Positions 29,526 through 38,006 of a DNA stretch of 64,000 nucleotides are shown here, one piece after another. The position numbers and the translations under genes are program-made. Position 1 is the first letter of the stretch. Each line of letters begins with the position of its first letter. The notes under the pieces are model-generated. The model worked only from the letters and a program-made list of their open reading frames with translations. It ran no database searches and had not been told where the DNA came from. Source of the stretch: CAYRHN01 sp964424115 (GTDB lineage: Bacteria > Chloroflexota > Anaerolineae > Anaerolineales > Anaerolineaceae); NCBI GenBank assembly GCA_964424115.1, contig CAYRHN010000003.1:124001-188000 (forward strand). Reading direction: 5' to 3'.

Positions 29526-30986
29526 TTTAAAGTAATTTGCCTTGACCACGCTCAGGTCGGCGGAGGAATGGCGGGCCAGGGCGGCAAAGAAATCGTCGGC
29601 TGTGGCGATCTTGTTCTTTTCGGTTTGCAGATAATCCTGCAGGGTGGCCAGGAAGGCCTCGTCGCCCACTGCGGCGCGCACATCGCGCAGGAAGCGCGCC
29701 CCGCGCAGGTAGATGGCGTTGACGTAGATGCGGAAGTCGTAGAAGTCGTAGATGCTGCTGTTAACGAAACCTTGCGGATCGTAGTAATCCACGCGGAAGG
29801 ACCACCACCAATCCGTCAGGCCGGGGTAGTAATGCTCGTAGAAGAGCAGCTCGGTGTAGGCGCACAGGGCTTCGTCCAGCCAGGGCTCATGGGCCTGGTC
29901 GTTGCCCACCTGGGCGAACCACCACTGGTGGGCGATCTCGTGCGCGGTGAGGGTGGTCAGGTAATCCTGCGTGGCGCCGGATTTGTGGCCGTTGTAATAG
30001 CCCTGGCTGATGTAGTACAGGCCATCGTATTCCATCCCGTCGAACATATCGGTCTCGACGATGGTGAGGGTGGTGTGGGGGTAGGGGCCGAACTGCTGGT
30101 TGTAGAACTGGAGGGACTTCTCGGCCACGTCCAGCACCCACTCGCCGGAGGCTTCATCGCGCGGGTAAACGTACTCGTTGATGGTGATGCCGTCCACCAC
30201 GCGCTGCTGCAATTCATGCGCCAGCAGCACGCTCCAGACAAAGTGGCGGGCGTTCTCCAGCTGGAAAGTGTAGCTGCCGTCCGGAGAGACCTGGGCGGAG
30301 GCATTGGCAGCGATCATCAGGTTGGGGCTGGCGTCCTGGAATTTCAGGTTGACCCAGTAGTCAGCCATATCATAGACCAGGTACTCGCCCTCGCTGGCCG
30401 GTTCGTTGACCAGCCAGCCTTTCCCGGGCAGGTAGGGCGGGACGAAGGGATACCAGTTGGACAGGCTGACCTGGCTGGCGGTGTAGCCGAAAATGCCCTT
30501 TTCGTTGGGCAGCTTGAGGTCAAAATTGAAGCGCAGGGTCAGATTGCGTTCGGGGGCCAGGGGGGTGGCGAGCGGCACGGTCAGCGCGGCGCCCTGCAGA
30601 GTGTAGCCTTCCACCGAGCGGCCGTCGTTCCACACCAGGCTGTTGAGGGTGAACTGCCCGGCGGCGCGGTTGGGTTCGACCACGAAGCGCAGCTCGGGCA
30701 GGTCCACGCCGCTGAAATTGGTGTAGGTGAGCGTCTCCACCACGTTCAGGTGCTGCTCCTTCTGGTTGTAGGTGACGGTCATGGCGTACTGGCTGCGGTG
30801 GGGCGGGATGGGGGTGGGGGTGGGCTGGGGGGTATCCGTCGGGGCGGGGGTGTTGGAGGGCTGGACGGTGAGGGACGGGGTGAGGGTGACCGACGATTGG
30901 GTGGCGGTGGCGGCAGGGGTGCTTGCCGCCGGAATGTTGCAGGCGGTAAGGAGCAGGAGGAGCAGGGCGGGGAGAAGTTTATGCAT
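29523..30986 (-). CDS. M1-family zinc metallopeptidase lipoprotein
   Basis: A 487-residue exported peptidase. The N-terminus is a lipoprotein signal with lipobox LLTAC at residues ~12-16, followed by a Thr/Pro-rich linker of about 45 residues. The zinc motif HEIAHQWW with the downstream glutamate in WLDEALCAYTELLFYE is the HExxH-x18-E pattern of the gluzincin M1 family. The GXMEN-like substrate motif reads FDGMEYDGL. It lacks the long C-terminal domains of large aminopeptidases. The ATG at 30986 is used; an upstream TTG falls inside an AATCGT-type leader repeat. It acts outside the membrane and is probably involved in peptide breakdown. Confidence 0.9.
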   Translation of the reverse strand: MHKLLPALLLLLLTACNIPAASTPAATATQSSVTLTPSLTVQPSNTPAPTDTPQPTPTPIPPHRSQYAMTVTYNQKEQHLNVVETLTYTNFSGVDLPELRFVVEPNRAAGQFTLNSLVWNDGRSVEGYTLQGAALTVPLATPLAPERNLTLRFNFDLKLPNEKGIFGYTASQVSLSNWYPFVPPYLPGKGWLVNEPASEGEYLVYDMADYWVNLKFQDASPNLMIAANASAQVSPDGSYTFQLENARHFVWSVLLAHELQQRVVDGITINEYVYPRDEASGEWVLDVAEKSLQFYNQQFGPYPHTTLTIVETDMFDGMEYDGLYYISQGYYNGHKSGATQDYLTTLTAHEIAHQWWFAQVGNDQAHEPWLDEALCAYTELLFYEHYYPGLTDWWWSFRVDYYDPQGFVNSSIYDFYDFRIYVNAIYLRGARFLRDVRAAVGDEAFLATLQDYLQTEKNKIATADDFFAALARHSSADLSVVKANYFK

Positions 30987-31021
30987 TTTACGATTGACGA
31001 TCAACGATTAACAATTGACGA
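30987..31021 (-). repeat. AATCGT-type leader repeat abutting the M1 peptidase start
   Basis: Read in gene direction the last bases before ATG are GTTGATCGTCAATCGTAAA, preceded by GTCAATTGTTAATC. No Shine-Dalgarno sequence lies between the repeat and the start codon. Confidence 0.65.
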
Positions 31022-31088
31022 CCCCCTACAGGGGCAAGTGTTGGCGATTGCGAATATTATAGCGTAAAACCCGCCCACAGCTGTAATT

Positions 31089-31145
31089 GTAGGGGCAGGC
31101 CGGCATGGTGGATCAAGGGGCTGGGCGGTAAACAAAGGCCTGCCC
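31089..31145. repeat. GTAGGGGC-type inverted-repeat element (second copy)
   Basis: GTAGGGGCAGGCC (31089-31101) and GGCCTGCCC (31137-31145) face each other around a 35-base centre. It resembles the 71-bp element at 28874. The rest of the 250-base gap up to the kinase stop codon at 31237 holds no gene. Confidence 0.5.
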
Positions 31146-31236
31146 GCCGCAAGAGGGGGCGTTCAGGGGGCAGGGGTCGCGGGTTCGTTTTTGAAGGGCG
31201 CGAGGAAAACCCACAAAACCTTTGTGATTTACATCG

Positions 31237-33630
31237 CTACCAGAGCGGGGCCGGGTCGAAGCCGGAGCCAACCGGACGCGAGATGCCGTCGGTGAAGTTC
31301 ATGATATGCACCTGGAAGCCGCCGCTCTCATCCGAGGCGTAGGCTACGTAGGTGCCGTCCGCCGACCAGGCCGGGCGGTAGTTGAGGGTGCCGGAGAAGG
31401 TGAACTGGCTGGTGCTCCAGTCGCTGGTGTTGATCAGCCACAGGTGGGTCTGGTCGTTCTCTTCGCGTTCGTAAAGGATGTGCTGGCCGTCGGGCGACCA
31501 GGCCGGGGTGCCGTTGTAGACGCCGCCAGAGGTGACCTGGCGCTGATCGGCAAGGTTGTTGAGCGCCATCCAGTACACGTCCATGTGGTCGTTGCGCTTG
31601 CTTTCAAAAACCAGCGCGTCGCCGTAGGGCGACCAGGAGGGGTCGTCATCCACCACGTCGTTGTCCGTCAGGCGGGTCTGCCCGCTGCCGTCGGCGTTCA
31701 TCCGGTAGATCTCCTTGTTGCCGTCGCGGTCGGAGACGAAGAGGAGCTGCGAGCCGTCCGGCGACCAGTTGGGTTCGTAGTTCTGCCCGTCATAGGTCAG
31801 TTGGGTCAGTTCGCTGCCGTCCGGGCGGATCTTGTAGATCTGCCAGGAGCCGCCGGAATCCGACCGGAAGGCCAGCCACTGGTGGCCCGGCGACCAGGCC
31901 GGGACACCGCTGTCGGCGGGTTGGCCGGGCAGGGCCCAGGCGCCGCGATTGTCATTATAGAGGTAGATCTGCCAGGCGCCGTCCGGCCCGCTGACATAGG
32001 CGATGGTGTTGCTCAGGTCGGCGGTGGTGGGCGTCCAGGTGGGGGTGACCACGGTGTTGGGCACGCCGGGCAGGTAATCCAGGAAGACCCAGCCGGGGAA
32101 ATACTGCCCGTTGTACTCGAAATAGATCTCGGCGTAGGTGTAGACGCCGTCGAAATATTGTTGGCCGCTCATCCAGACGCGCGTGCCGTCTGGCAGGACG
32201 GTGAGGGTGGAGCTGTTCAGGTCGGGGTTGGCATAGACCGCCACGCCGTCCAGCCCCACGCGACGGACGATCGTCTCCGGCAGGGCGGGGGTGGGCACGA
32301 TGGGGGTGAAGGTGGGGGTGACCGGGCCGGGTGCGGTGGGGGTCTCGGTGATGGGCAGGGGCGGAGGGGTGCCGGTGATGACAACCACCACGGGGGTGTC
32401 GGTGACCGGGCGCGGGGCCAAGGTGGGGGTGGGTTCAGCTTTTTGCCCGCCGAGGACAACCGCCAGGACGATCAGCGCCAGCGCGCCCAGGCCGATCAGG
32501 GCGTAGCCCCAGGCGGGGAAGCCCTTCCTGGCGGCGGGCTGGGCGGGGTAGGCAGCGTAGGGGTAGGGCGGATAGGCCGGGGGGTAGGGCGGGGAATAGT
32601 CGGGGGCGATGGTGGGAGCGGCAGTGGGGGCGACCGTGGCGGCAGCGGCTGAAGGAGCCCGGGCGGGGGAGACCTCCGCGGCGGGCGGGAGGGTGGCGGT
32701 TCCGGGGGCATGGTGGGCGGCTAGCACCTCGGGGGAGAGCGGCGCGCGTTCCGGCAGGCTGAGCGAGTCGATCCCGGCGGCGGAGCAGGCGGCGGTGAAG
32801 AGGGCCTGTGCGGTGCGGAAGCGCTCGCCGGGTTCCTTGGAGAGCGCGATCAGGATCACCTGGGCCAGTTCAGGCGGCAGGGCCGGGTTGAGGCTGCGCG
32901 GGTCGGGCGGCTGGAGGAAAAGGTGGGCGTAGCGGATGCGCTCGGCGGTGGTCTGCCCGGCGCTTTCGAGGGTGTCGAAGACCGGCTCGGTGCCGCGGAA
33001 GGGTTTCTGGGCGGTGAGCAGCTCGAAGAGCAGCACGCCCAGGGCGTAGATATCGGTGGCGGGAGAGACGGGCTGTGAGGTGATCTGCTCGGGGGCCATG
33101 TAGGCGGGGGTGCCGAGGGCGCGCAGGGTGGTGACGGTGGTATCGGCGAAGCGGGCGATGCCGAAATCGGTGAGGAAGATGGAGCCGCCGGAATCGAGCA
33201 GGACATTGGCGGGCTTGACATCGCAGTGGACGACGCCAGAATTATGCGCATAGCCGAGAGCGGAACAGAGCGCCTTGAGGTAGATGAGCGTCTCGCCGAC
33301 CGGCAGGGGCGCGCCGTGCCGCGCCGAAAGCACTTCCTTCAGCGAGGGGCCGTCGATGAAGCGCTCCAGCAGGAAAGAGAAGCCCGGCCCCTGCATCAGG
33401 CCGTAGAAGGGGACGATGTTGGGGTGGGCCAGGGTTTGCAGCAGGCTGGCCTCGCGCTGGAAGCGGGCCAGGATGAGCGGGTCTTCGGCCAGGTCGGTGT
33501 GCAGCACCTTCATGGCCAGGGCGGCATTGCGCTTGAGATCCCAGACGCGGTAGACGCTGCCCATCCCGCCGGCCTGGATAAAGGAGTCCACGCGGAACTG
33601 GTCGAGGAGGATCTGGTTCAGGAGGTTCAT
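31237..33630 (-). CDS. Transmembrane Ser/Thr protein kinase with extracellular SH3-like and PD40 propeller domains
   Basis: A 797-residue receptor-type kinase of the bacterial PknB group. The kinase domain (about 12-280) has the glycine loop QAGGMGSVYRV, Lys41 in AMKVL, catalytic Asp137 in VVHCDVKPANVLL (HCD instead of the usual HRD) and Asp155 in DFG. A Pro/Ala/Tyr-rich stretch follows, then one membrane helix near 370-393, a Thr/Pro linker, an SH3-like segment (about 460-540) and at least five PD40/TolB-type propeller repeats (WSPDGSQLLFVSDRDG, WSPYGDALVFESKR and similar). An HCD loop suggests a non-RD kinase. It starts with an AATCGT leader repeat and a TATAAT box (- strand, 33692-33687). 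The sensed ligand is unknown. Confidence 0.92.
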   Translation of the reverse strand: MNLLNQILLDQFRVDSFIQAGGMGSVYRVWDLKRNAALAMKVLHTDLAEDPLILARFQREASLLQTLAHPNIVPFYGLMQGPGFSFLLERFIDGPSLKEVLSARHGAPLPVGETLIYLKALCSALGYAHNSGVVHCDVKPANVLLDSGGSIFLTDFGIARFADTTVTTLRALGTPAYMAPEQITSQPVSPATDIYALGVLLFELLTAQKPFRGTEPVFDTLESAGQTTAERIRYAHLFLQPPDPRSLNPALPPELAQVILIALSKEPGERFRTAQALFTAACSAAGIDSLSLPERAPLSPEVLAAHHAPGTATLPPAAEVSPARAPSAAAATVAPTAAPTIAPDYSPPYPPAYPPYPYAAYPAQPAARKGFPAWGYALIGLGALALIVLAVVLGGQKAEPTPTLAPRPVTDTPVVVVITGTPPPLPITETPTAPGPVTPTFTPIVPTPALPETIVRRVGLDGVAVYANPDLNSSTLTVLPDGTRVWMSGQQYFDGVYTYAEIYFEYNGQYFPGWVFLDYLPGVPNTVVTPTWTPTTADLSNTIAYVSGPDGAWQIYLYNDNRGAWALPGQPADSGVPAWSPGHQWLAFRSDSGGSWQIYKIRPDGSELTQLTYDGQNYEPNWSPDGSQLLFVSDRDGNKEIYRMNADGSGQTRLTDNDVVDDDPSWSPYGDALVFESKRNDHMDVYWMALNNLADQRQVTSGGVYNGTPAWSPDGQHILYEREENDQTHLWLINTSDWSTSQFTFSGTLNYRPAWSADGTYVAYASDESGGFQVHIMNFTDGISRPVGSGFDPAPLW

Positions 33631-33692
33631 TTTGGATTGACGATTAACGATTGAAGATTTTAGATTAACGATTGAGGATGAGGATTATTATA
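33631..33692 (-). promoter_or_regulatory. Kinase gene leader: TATAAT box plus AATCGT-type repeat up to the start codon
   Basis: In gene direction a TATAAT (33692-33687) is followed by about 50 bases of leader made of CAATCGTTAATC, AAAATCTTCAATCG and TTAATCGTCAATCC units, ending 3 bases before ATG. No convincing -35 box is seen and no Shine-Dalgarno sequence is present. Confidence 0.5.
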
Positions 33693-33737
33693 GCGCAAGA
33701 GCGGAAAACCGGCGCGGCGCGCGGGTGCGAGAAAACC

Positions 33738-33905
33738 CTTTGAACACGGATGGAACGGATCAGCACGGATCATTTCTAATCAACCTCTGGAGGGGCAAGC
33801 CGCCACGTTCCATTGCGCCGTAATATTTGAACACAGGCCCGCCCGCGACATCTTGTTGAACACGGATGGAACGGATCGGATGGATGGACACGGATCATTC
33901 CATGA
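33738..33905. repeat. Two copies of an ACACGGATGGAACGGAT repeat in a 450-base non-coding gap
   Basis: TTGAACACGGATGGAACGGA is seen at 33740-33759 and again at 33854-33873, each continuing into CACGGATCATT (33764-33774 and 33889-33899). They are related to the CAGAT family. The gap 33631-34080 separates the divergent kinase and DUF4380 genes and holds leader repeats at both ends but no gene. Confidence 0.6.
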
Positions 33906-34006
33906 ACGAAGCCGGGAGATTAATTCCCTGGCAACCTGGATTTTTATTCCGCGGTAAATCCACCCAAATCCGCTGAAGCGGGCTGAAAGCGACCGGCTTG
34001 TGATGG

Positions 34007-34080
34007 TATAATCTTCCAGATCGTAGATCATGAATCGTCAATCTGCAATCTAAAATCTTCAATCGTAAATCGTCAATCCC
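34007..34080 (+). promoter_or_regulatory. DUF4380 gene leader: TATAAT box plus AATCGT-type repeat abutting ATG
   Basis: TATAAT at 34007-34012 is followed by a leader consisting of ATGAATCGTCAATCTGCAAT, CTAAAATCTTCAATCG and TAAATCGTCAATCCC, ending directly at the ATG. The layout mirrors the divergent kinase gene. There is no Shine-Dalgarno sequence. Confidence 0.55.
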
Positions 34081-34983
34081 ATGTCCGAGATCCGCAAAAT
34101 TGCCTACCAGGGCTGGCCCAACTGCTACCGTCTGGCGAACCGCCAGGTGGAATTGATCGCTTCCAGCGATGTGGGCCCGCGCATCCTGCGCTTTGGGTTT
34201 GTGGGGGAACGCAATGAGCTGAAGGAATACCCCGAGCAGGCCGGGCTGAGCGGCGGGAGCGAGTGGCGCATCTACGGCGGGCACCGCCTGTGGCACGCGC
34301 CGGAGCAGGCCGGGCGCACCGCCCAGCCGGACAACGACCCGCTGGAAGTGGAGGTGTTGGGGGAGACCCTGCGCCTGACCCAGTCCATCGAGCCGGCCAC
34401 CGGCATCCGCAAACAGTTGGAGATCACGCTGGAGGGGGATGCCCCGCGGGCGCGGGTGGCGCACCGCCTGACCAACACGACCCTGTGGGCGGTGGAGCTC
34501 TCGGTCTGGGCGCTGACGGTGATGGAGGTGGGCGGGACGTGCATCCTGCCGCTGCCGCCGCGCGGCACGCACGACGAATACCTGGCGCCCACCAGCCGGC
34601 TGGCGCTGTGGGCCTACACCGACCTGTCCGACCCGCGCTGGAGGCTGGGGCGGCGCTTCCTGCTGCTGCGCCAGGACCCGCAGCGCGCGGAGGCGCAAAA
34701 GATCGGCCTCTCGGCGCCGGACGGGTGGATCGCCTATGCCAACCGCGGGCACCTGATGGTCAAGCGGGCGGCCTTCCAACCCGGCGCGGCCTATCCCGAC
34801 CTGGGCTGCTCGCTGGAGGCCTACACCGACGCGGGGATGCTGGAGATGGAGACGCTTGGCCCGCTGGTGCGCCTGGAACCGGGCGCCAGCGCCGAGCACG
34901 TCGAGGTGTGGTCGCTGCATAAGGATATTCCCGACATCCAGGGGGACGCGGATGTGGAAGAGCATGTATTGAATTTGATCTAA
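34081..34983 (+). CDS. DUF4380 (aldose-epimerase-like fold) protein, first paralogue
   Basis: A 300-residue cytoplasmic protein without signal peptide. The motifs SSDVGPRILRFGFVG, WRIYGGHRLWHAPE and NTTLWAVELSVWALTVM fit the DUF4380 family, which has a galactose-mutarotase-like beta-sandwich and probably handles sugars. A clear paralogue lies at the end of the arabinose operon (49208), sharing the R-I-GGHRLW-APE and LWAVEL-WALT blocks. This copy has a different setting, beside an AT-rich two-gene island. Function is unknown; a sugar mutarotase-like or sugar-binding role is inferred from the fold. Confidence 0.75.
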   Translation: MSEIRKIAYQGWPNCYRLANRQVELIASSDVGPRILRFGFVGERNELKEYPEQAGLSGGSEWRIYGGHRLWHAPEQAGRTAQPDNDPLEVEVLGETLRLTQSIEPATGIRKQLEITLEGDAPRARVAHRLTNTTLWAVELSVWALTVMEVGGTCILPLPPRGTHDEYLAPTSRLALWAYTDLSDPRWRLGRRFLLLRQDPQRAEAQKIGLSAPDGWIAYANRGHLMVKRAAFQPGAAYPDLGCSLEAYTDAGMLEMETLGPLVRLEPGASAEHVEVWSLHKDIPDIQGDADVEEHVLNLI

Positions 34984-34985
34984 AT

Positions 34986-35777
34986 ATGATCTACCGAAAT
35001 GGTAGTTGCCAACGCAACCTGCTTTTTCTTTTTCTATTTTTTATGGGAGTCTATGGATGTGGTCGTGAAACCTCATTTATTTTTATTCCAAAAATAGCAA
35101 GTATTGTTCAGGGGTTGGTTGGAATCACCGTAAAAGAATTTGCTCTAGAAAGCACGATCAATCAAACAAGCAAGTCTGTCAATTGGGAAGGAATCATCAT
35201 TGGTCAGAGTACATTGTTGGAAGCCAGGAAAATATTAGGGACACCGACCAAGGAATTTTCCGAGCGTTCTACGGATGGGACTTTGTGGATGATCTATGAG
35301 TATGAGCCATATATCGATCTGGAAATGGGTGCGAATTATAGTGTTGAGATTCAGGGCATTGCGAGAAATGATCAATATTATGTAATGATGATAAAGGTGG
35401 AATATTACAATATATACAGTGATATTCCATTTATGGATTTGCCAAAGTTATCTTCGGTTCTAATTCCGTACGGAAAACCGGATGCGGTTTTGTGGGGAGG
35501 GTGTTATGTAAGATATTTGGTTTGGGAAAAAGAAGGGATATCTGTTGGCGTTTCCATTGGAAATTTGGTGGAAGATTCTAAAGTTTCGTTTGAAGAACTA
35601 AAAGTATTTTATATGCTCTATTCTCCACCTATATCCTATGACCTTACCCAATCTATAAATTGGCCCACTTCCGAATATTATCTTTCTGGAATAATATCCG
35701 ATAATCCATGTAAAGGAAGAGATGATTTTCCTATAGACCCATTTGGCTGGAGCCTGTTTTCAATATTCAACCGGTGA
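34986..35777 (+). CDS. Hypothetical exported protein in AT-rich island
   Basis: A 263-residue protein of unknown function. The N-terminus (NLLFLFLFFMGVYGCG) looks like a lipoprotein or Sec signal with Cys near residue 25. The rest is rich in Ile, Tyr and Ser and shows no known domain; SKSVNWEGIIIGQSTLLEAR resembles the start of small outer-envelope modules of the SmpA/OmlA type, but only weakly. Base composition is visibly AT-rich compared with all neighbours. It starts 2 bases after the DUF4380 stop and overlaps the CPBP protease gene (GTGA), so these two genes form a unit likely acquired together. Confidence 0.7.
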   Translation: MIYRNGSCQRNLLFLFLFFMGVYGCGRETSFIFIPKIASIVQGLVGITVKEFALESTINQTSKSVNWEGIIIGQSTLLEARKILGTPTKEFSERSTDGTLWMIYEYEPYIDLEMGANYSVEIQGIARNDQYYVMMIKVEYYNIYSDIPFMDLPKLSSVLIPYGKPDAVLWGGCYVRYLVWEKEGISVGVSIGNLVEDSKVSFEELKVFYMLYSPPISYDLTQSINWPTSEYYLSGIISDNPCKGRDDFPIDPFGWSLFSIFNR

Positions 35778-36529
35778 AAAAATCAAATATCCTTTTTGTT
35801 TTTACGCTCATATCATTTTTAATTATCTATGATGTTGTAGTCAATATCATGGTTTATTCCCCACCCGCAAAGTGGATCTCGTTCGGTGCACTTGTTAGTA
35901 TTTATTTATTGATAGGTGCTTTTACCGTCCAGAAGAGGAAACAGCTTGCCGATTTTCACATTGATCGGACCGTGATTGTTGCCTATGGGATTGCAGGAAT
36001 TTGTATTTCCTCTCTCTCAGCCCACAATTATGTGCCTTATTACACTGTGCCAGTTCTTCTGGGTGCGATCCTTGTTGTATTAAAAGTCTGGGAAGATGCG
36101 CCTTTCATAAAACCATGGCAGGGGGTTTCAGGGAGATTGATTCTTGTGGCAATTTTGGCCGCCTTTTTAAATCGGATTATCATAACCCTTTTGGAAACAC
36201 AGAGAACATGCTCTCATAACGATTTGGAGTATTGGCTGATCCAATTTTATGCCCCGGTAGTTGAGGAAATGGCTTTTCGAGGGTTCCTGGTTGGGTACTT
36301 GCAACAAAGAGGGTGGAATAAATGGTTGATTTGTTTGGTTCAAATGGTTCTGTTCTGGTTCGGTCATTTTATTGCCTGGCAGCAGAATCCCGTTGCTCTA
36401 TTTACTATGTTACCCATATTTGGTTTCATAGCGTGGTGGCTTACTGTACGTAGCAAAAACCTGGTACCCTCGATCATTTTCCATTACTTAAGTACTTTCT
36501 TCATTTATGTTATAAAATGCGTTTTCTAA
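35774..36529 (+). CDS. CPBP family intramembrane metalloprotease (CAAX protease-like)
   Basis: A 251-residue membrane protein with about seven hydrophobic segments. The Abi/CPBP signature is present: EEMAFRGFLVG (EExxxR motif), then FWFGHF with the second metal-binding His and a later NLVPSIIFHYLSTFF motif. Family members are Rce1-like glutamic-type or metal-dependent membrane proteases; some serve in bacteriocin self-immunity or protein processing. GTG start overlapping the previous stop by four bases indicates translational coupling with the exported AT-rich protein upstream. That could make the pair an immunity-type or modification unit. The gene is AT-rich. Confidence 0.85.
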   Translation: MKKSNILFVFTLISFLIIYDVVVNIMVYSPPAKWISFGALVSIYLLIGAFTVQKRKQLADFHIDRTVIVAYGIAGICISSLSAHNYVPYYTVPVLLGAILVVLKVWEDAPFIKPWQGVSGRLILVAILAAFLNRIIITLLETQRTCSHNDLEYWLIQFYAPVVEEMAFRGFLVGYLQQRGWNKWLICLVQMVLFWFGHFIAWQQNPVALFTMLPIFGFIAWWLTVRSKNLVPSIIFHYLSTFFIYVIKCVF

Positions 36530-36701
36530 ACTGGTAGGGGTGGGCTGGCACCCCACTCTACTTTTTCAGAAAGGCCCGATGACCCTGCCAGGCTGAGCCG
36601 CACAGCGGTGAGGCATCCGCCAGGGCGATCCCTCTAGACCGGTCAGCAGGGGGCAACTTTCCCCGCCACTATGATATTCGTCTTAATCCGGCGGGACCCT
36701 A

Positions 36702-36766
36702 TTGACTTTTGATTTTGTTCATGCTATTATGTTATCGATAACGGGAACGATAACGGGAACGATAAC
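36702..36766 (+). promoter_or_regulatory. Consensus promoter and repeated LacI-type operator of the arabinose locus
   Basis: TTGACT (36702-36707) and TATTAT (36725-36730) are 17 bases apart. Directly downstream lies GTTATCGATAAC (36731-36742), a perfect 12-base palindrome, which runs into direct repeats of GATAACGGGAAC at 36737-36748 and 36749-36760 and a final GATAAC (36761-36766), 3 bases before the LacI start codon. A repressor bound here would block transcription start, so the regulator very likely represses itself. Confidence 0.8.
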
Positions 36767-36768
36767 AA

Positions 36769-37842
36769 ATGATCCTCAAACACAAACGGCCCACAATTAA
36801 ACAGGTTGCAGCTGCGGCGGGGGTCTCCACCCAGACGGTTTCGCGCGTGGTGAACGACCGCCCGGATGTTTCTCCCGAGACTCGCGAACGCGTTCATCAG
36901 GTGATCGAGCAGATGGGCTACCAGCCCAGCGCGCTGGCGCGCAGCCTGATCCAACAGCGAAGCTATACCCTGGGGGTGGTGACGGCCGGACTGAAATACA
37001 TCGGCCCGTCGCGCACGTTGAGCGGCATCACCAACGCCGCCGAGGAATTCGGTTACTCGCTGCTGCTCAAGGAGCTGCCCAAGTTCAGCATCAGCCACGT
37101 CTCGCCCATCCTGCAAGAATTGCTCTCCCATCACGCGGACGGGATCATTTGGGCTGTGCCCGAGGTGGGGGAGAACCGCGATTGGCTGGAAAGTTCCCCT
37201 TCCGATCTGCAGGTGCCGATGGTGTTCCTGACCATGCCGCCGCGCGAAAAGATCGCCGTGGTATCCGTGGATAACTACCAGGGCGGGCGGATGGCGATGG
37301 CGCATTTGCTGGAGCAAGGCTACCGGCGCATCGCCCACATTTCCGGTCCGATGGACTGGTGGGAAGCCCGCCAGCGCAAGGCCGCCTGGGCGGATGCGCT
37401 GCGCGAAAGCGGGGTCGAGGTGCGCGATGAATATTGGGTGGAGGGCAACTGGTCCTCCTCCAGCGGCGCGCAGGCGATCGAGAAGTTGTTCCAACAATAT
37501 CCCGACCTGGAAGCCGTCTTTGCCGCCAACGACCAGATGGCGCTGAGCGTGATCCAGTATGCCAACCAGCACGGCATCCAGATCCCCCAACAGCTCGGCG
37601 TGGCCGGGTTTGATAACCTGGCTGAATCCCCCTATTATTGCCCGTCACTGACCACTGTGCATTCCGAGCAGTACAATGTCGGCCGGGTGGCGGTGGAGGA
37701 GATCGTGAAAATGATCCAGATGGGGTGGCAGGGGCAGGAGGTCAAGTCGCCTCCCTCCATTGTGTTGACGCCCACCCTGGTTGTGCGGGAAAGTTCCCTG
37801 AAATCTAAATATTCCCATCCAAAAGGAGGTGATCCCCGTTAA
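36769..37842 (+). CDS. LacI family transcriptional regulator, probable arabinose-locus repressor
   Basis: A 357-residue repressor. The N-terminal DNA-binding part reads PTIKQVAAAAGVSTQTVSRV followed by the hinge helix region PSALARSLIQQRSY. The effector-binding domain (about 65-340) is of the periplasmic-binding-protein fold: YTLGVVTAGL, HHADGIIWAVPEV, RRIAHISGPMDWWEAR and VAGFDNLAESPYYCPSLTTV. It is the first gene of the arabinose locus, in the same direction as the transporter and catabolic genes, and its own promoter carries GATAAC repeats. The likely inducer is L-arabinose or a related sugar, inferred from its neighbours. Confidence 0.93.
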   Translation: MILKHKRPTIKQVAAAAGVSTQTVSRVVNDRPDVSPETRERVHQVIEQMGYQPSALARSLIQQRSYTLGVVTAGLKYIGPSRTLSGITNAAEEFGYSLLLKELPKFSISHVSPILQELLSHHADGIIWAVPEVGENRDWLESSPSDLQVPMVFLTMPPREKIAVVSVDNYQGGRMAMAHLLEQGYRRIAHISGPMDWWEARQRKAAWADALRESGVEVRDEYWVEGNWSSSSGAQAIEKLFQQYPDLEAVFAANDQMALSVIQYANQHGIQIPQQLGVAGFDNLAESPYYCPSLTTVHSEQYNVGRVAVEEIVKMIQMGWQGQEVKSPPSIVLTPTLVVRESSLKSKYSHPKGGDPR

Positions 37843-37863
37843 GAAAGCGGTCGACTGGTAAGT

Positions 37864-37942
37864 GAAGTGCCTGCCCAGTGATTGAGGTCCCCAGGCAAGC
37901 ACTTCGGTTTGAGAGGAGAAGCCCCTTGAAAGGGATGCTTCA
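37864..37942 (+). other. Two leader hairpins between the repressor and the sugar-binding protein gene
   Basis: GAAGTGCCTGCC (37864-37875) pairs with GGCAAGCACTTC (37894-37905) with one mismatch. A second hairpin, GAAGC-ccCTTgaAAGgg-GCTTC, spans about 37918-37941. They lie between the regulator stop and the AAGGAGA site of the binding-protein gene and may end or attenuate the regulator transcript. No operator copy of the GATAAC type is visible here. Confidence 0.45.
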
Positions 37943-38006
37943 TCCGCCAATTCGATTATACCCCATTCAAATCACTTCCAAAAAAAGAATAACAAGGAGA
38001 GATGCT

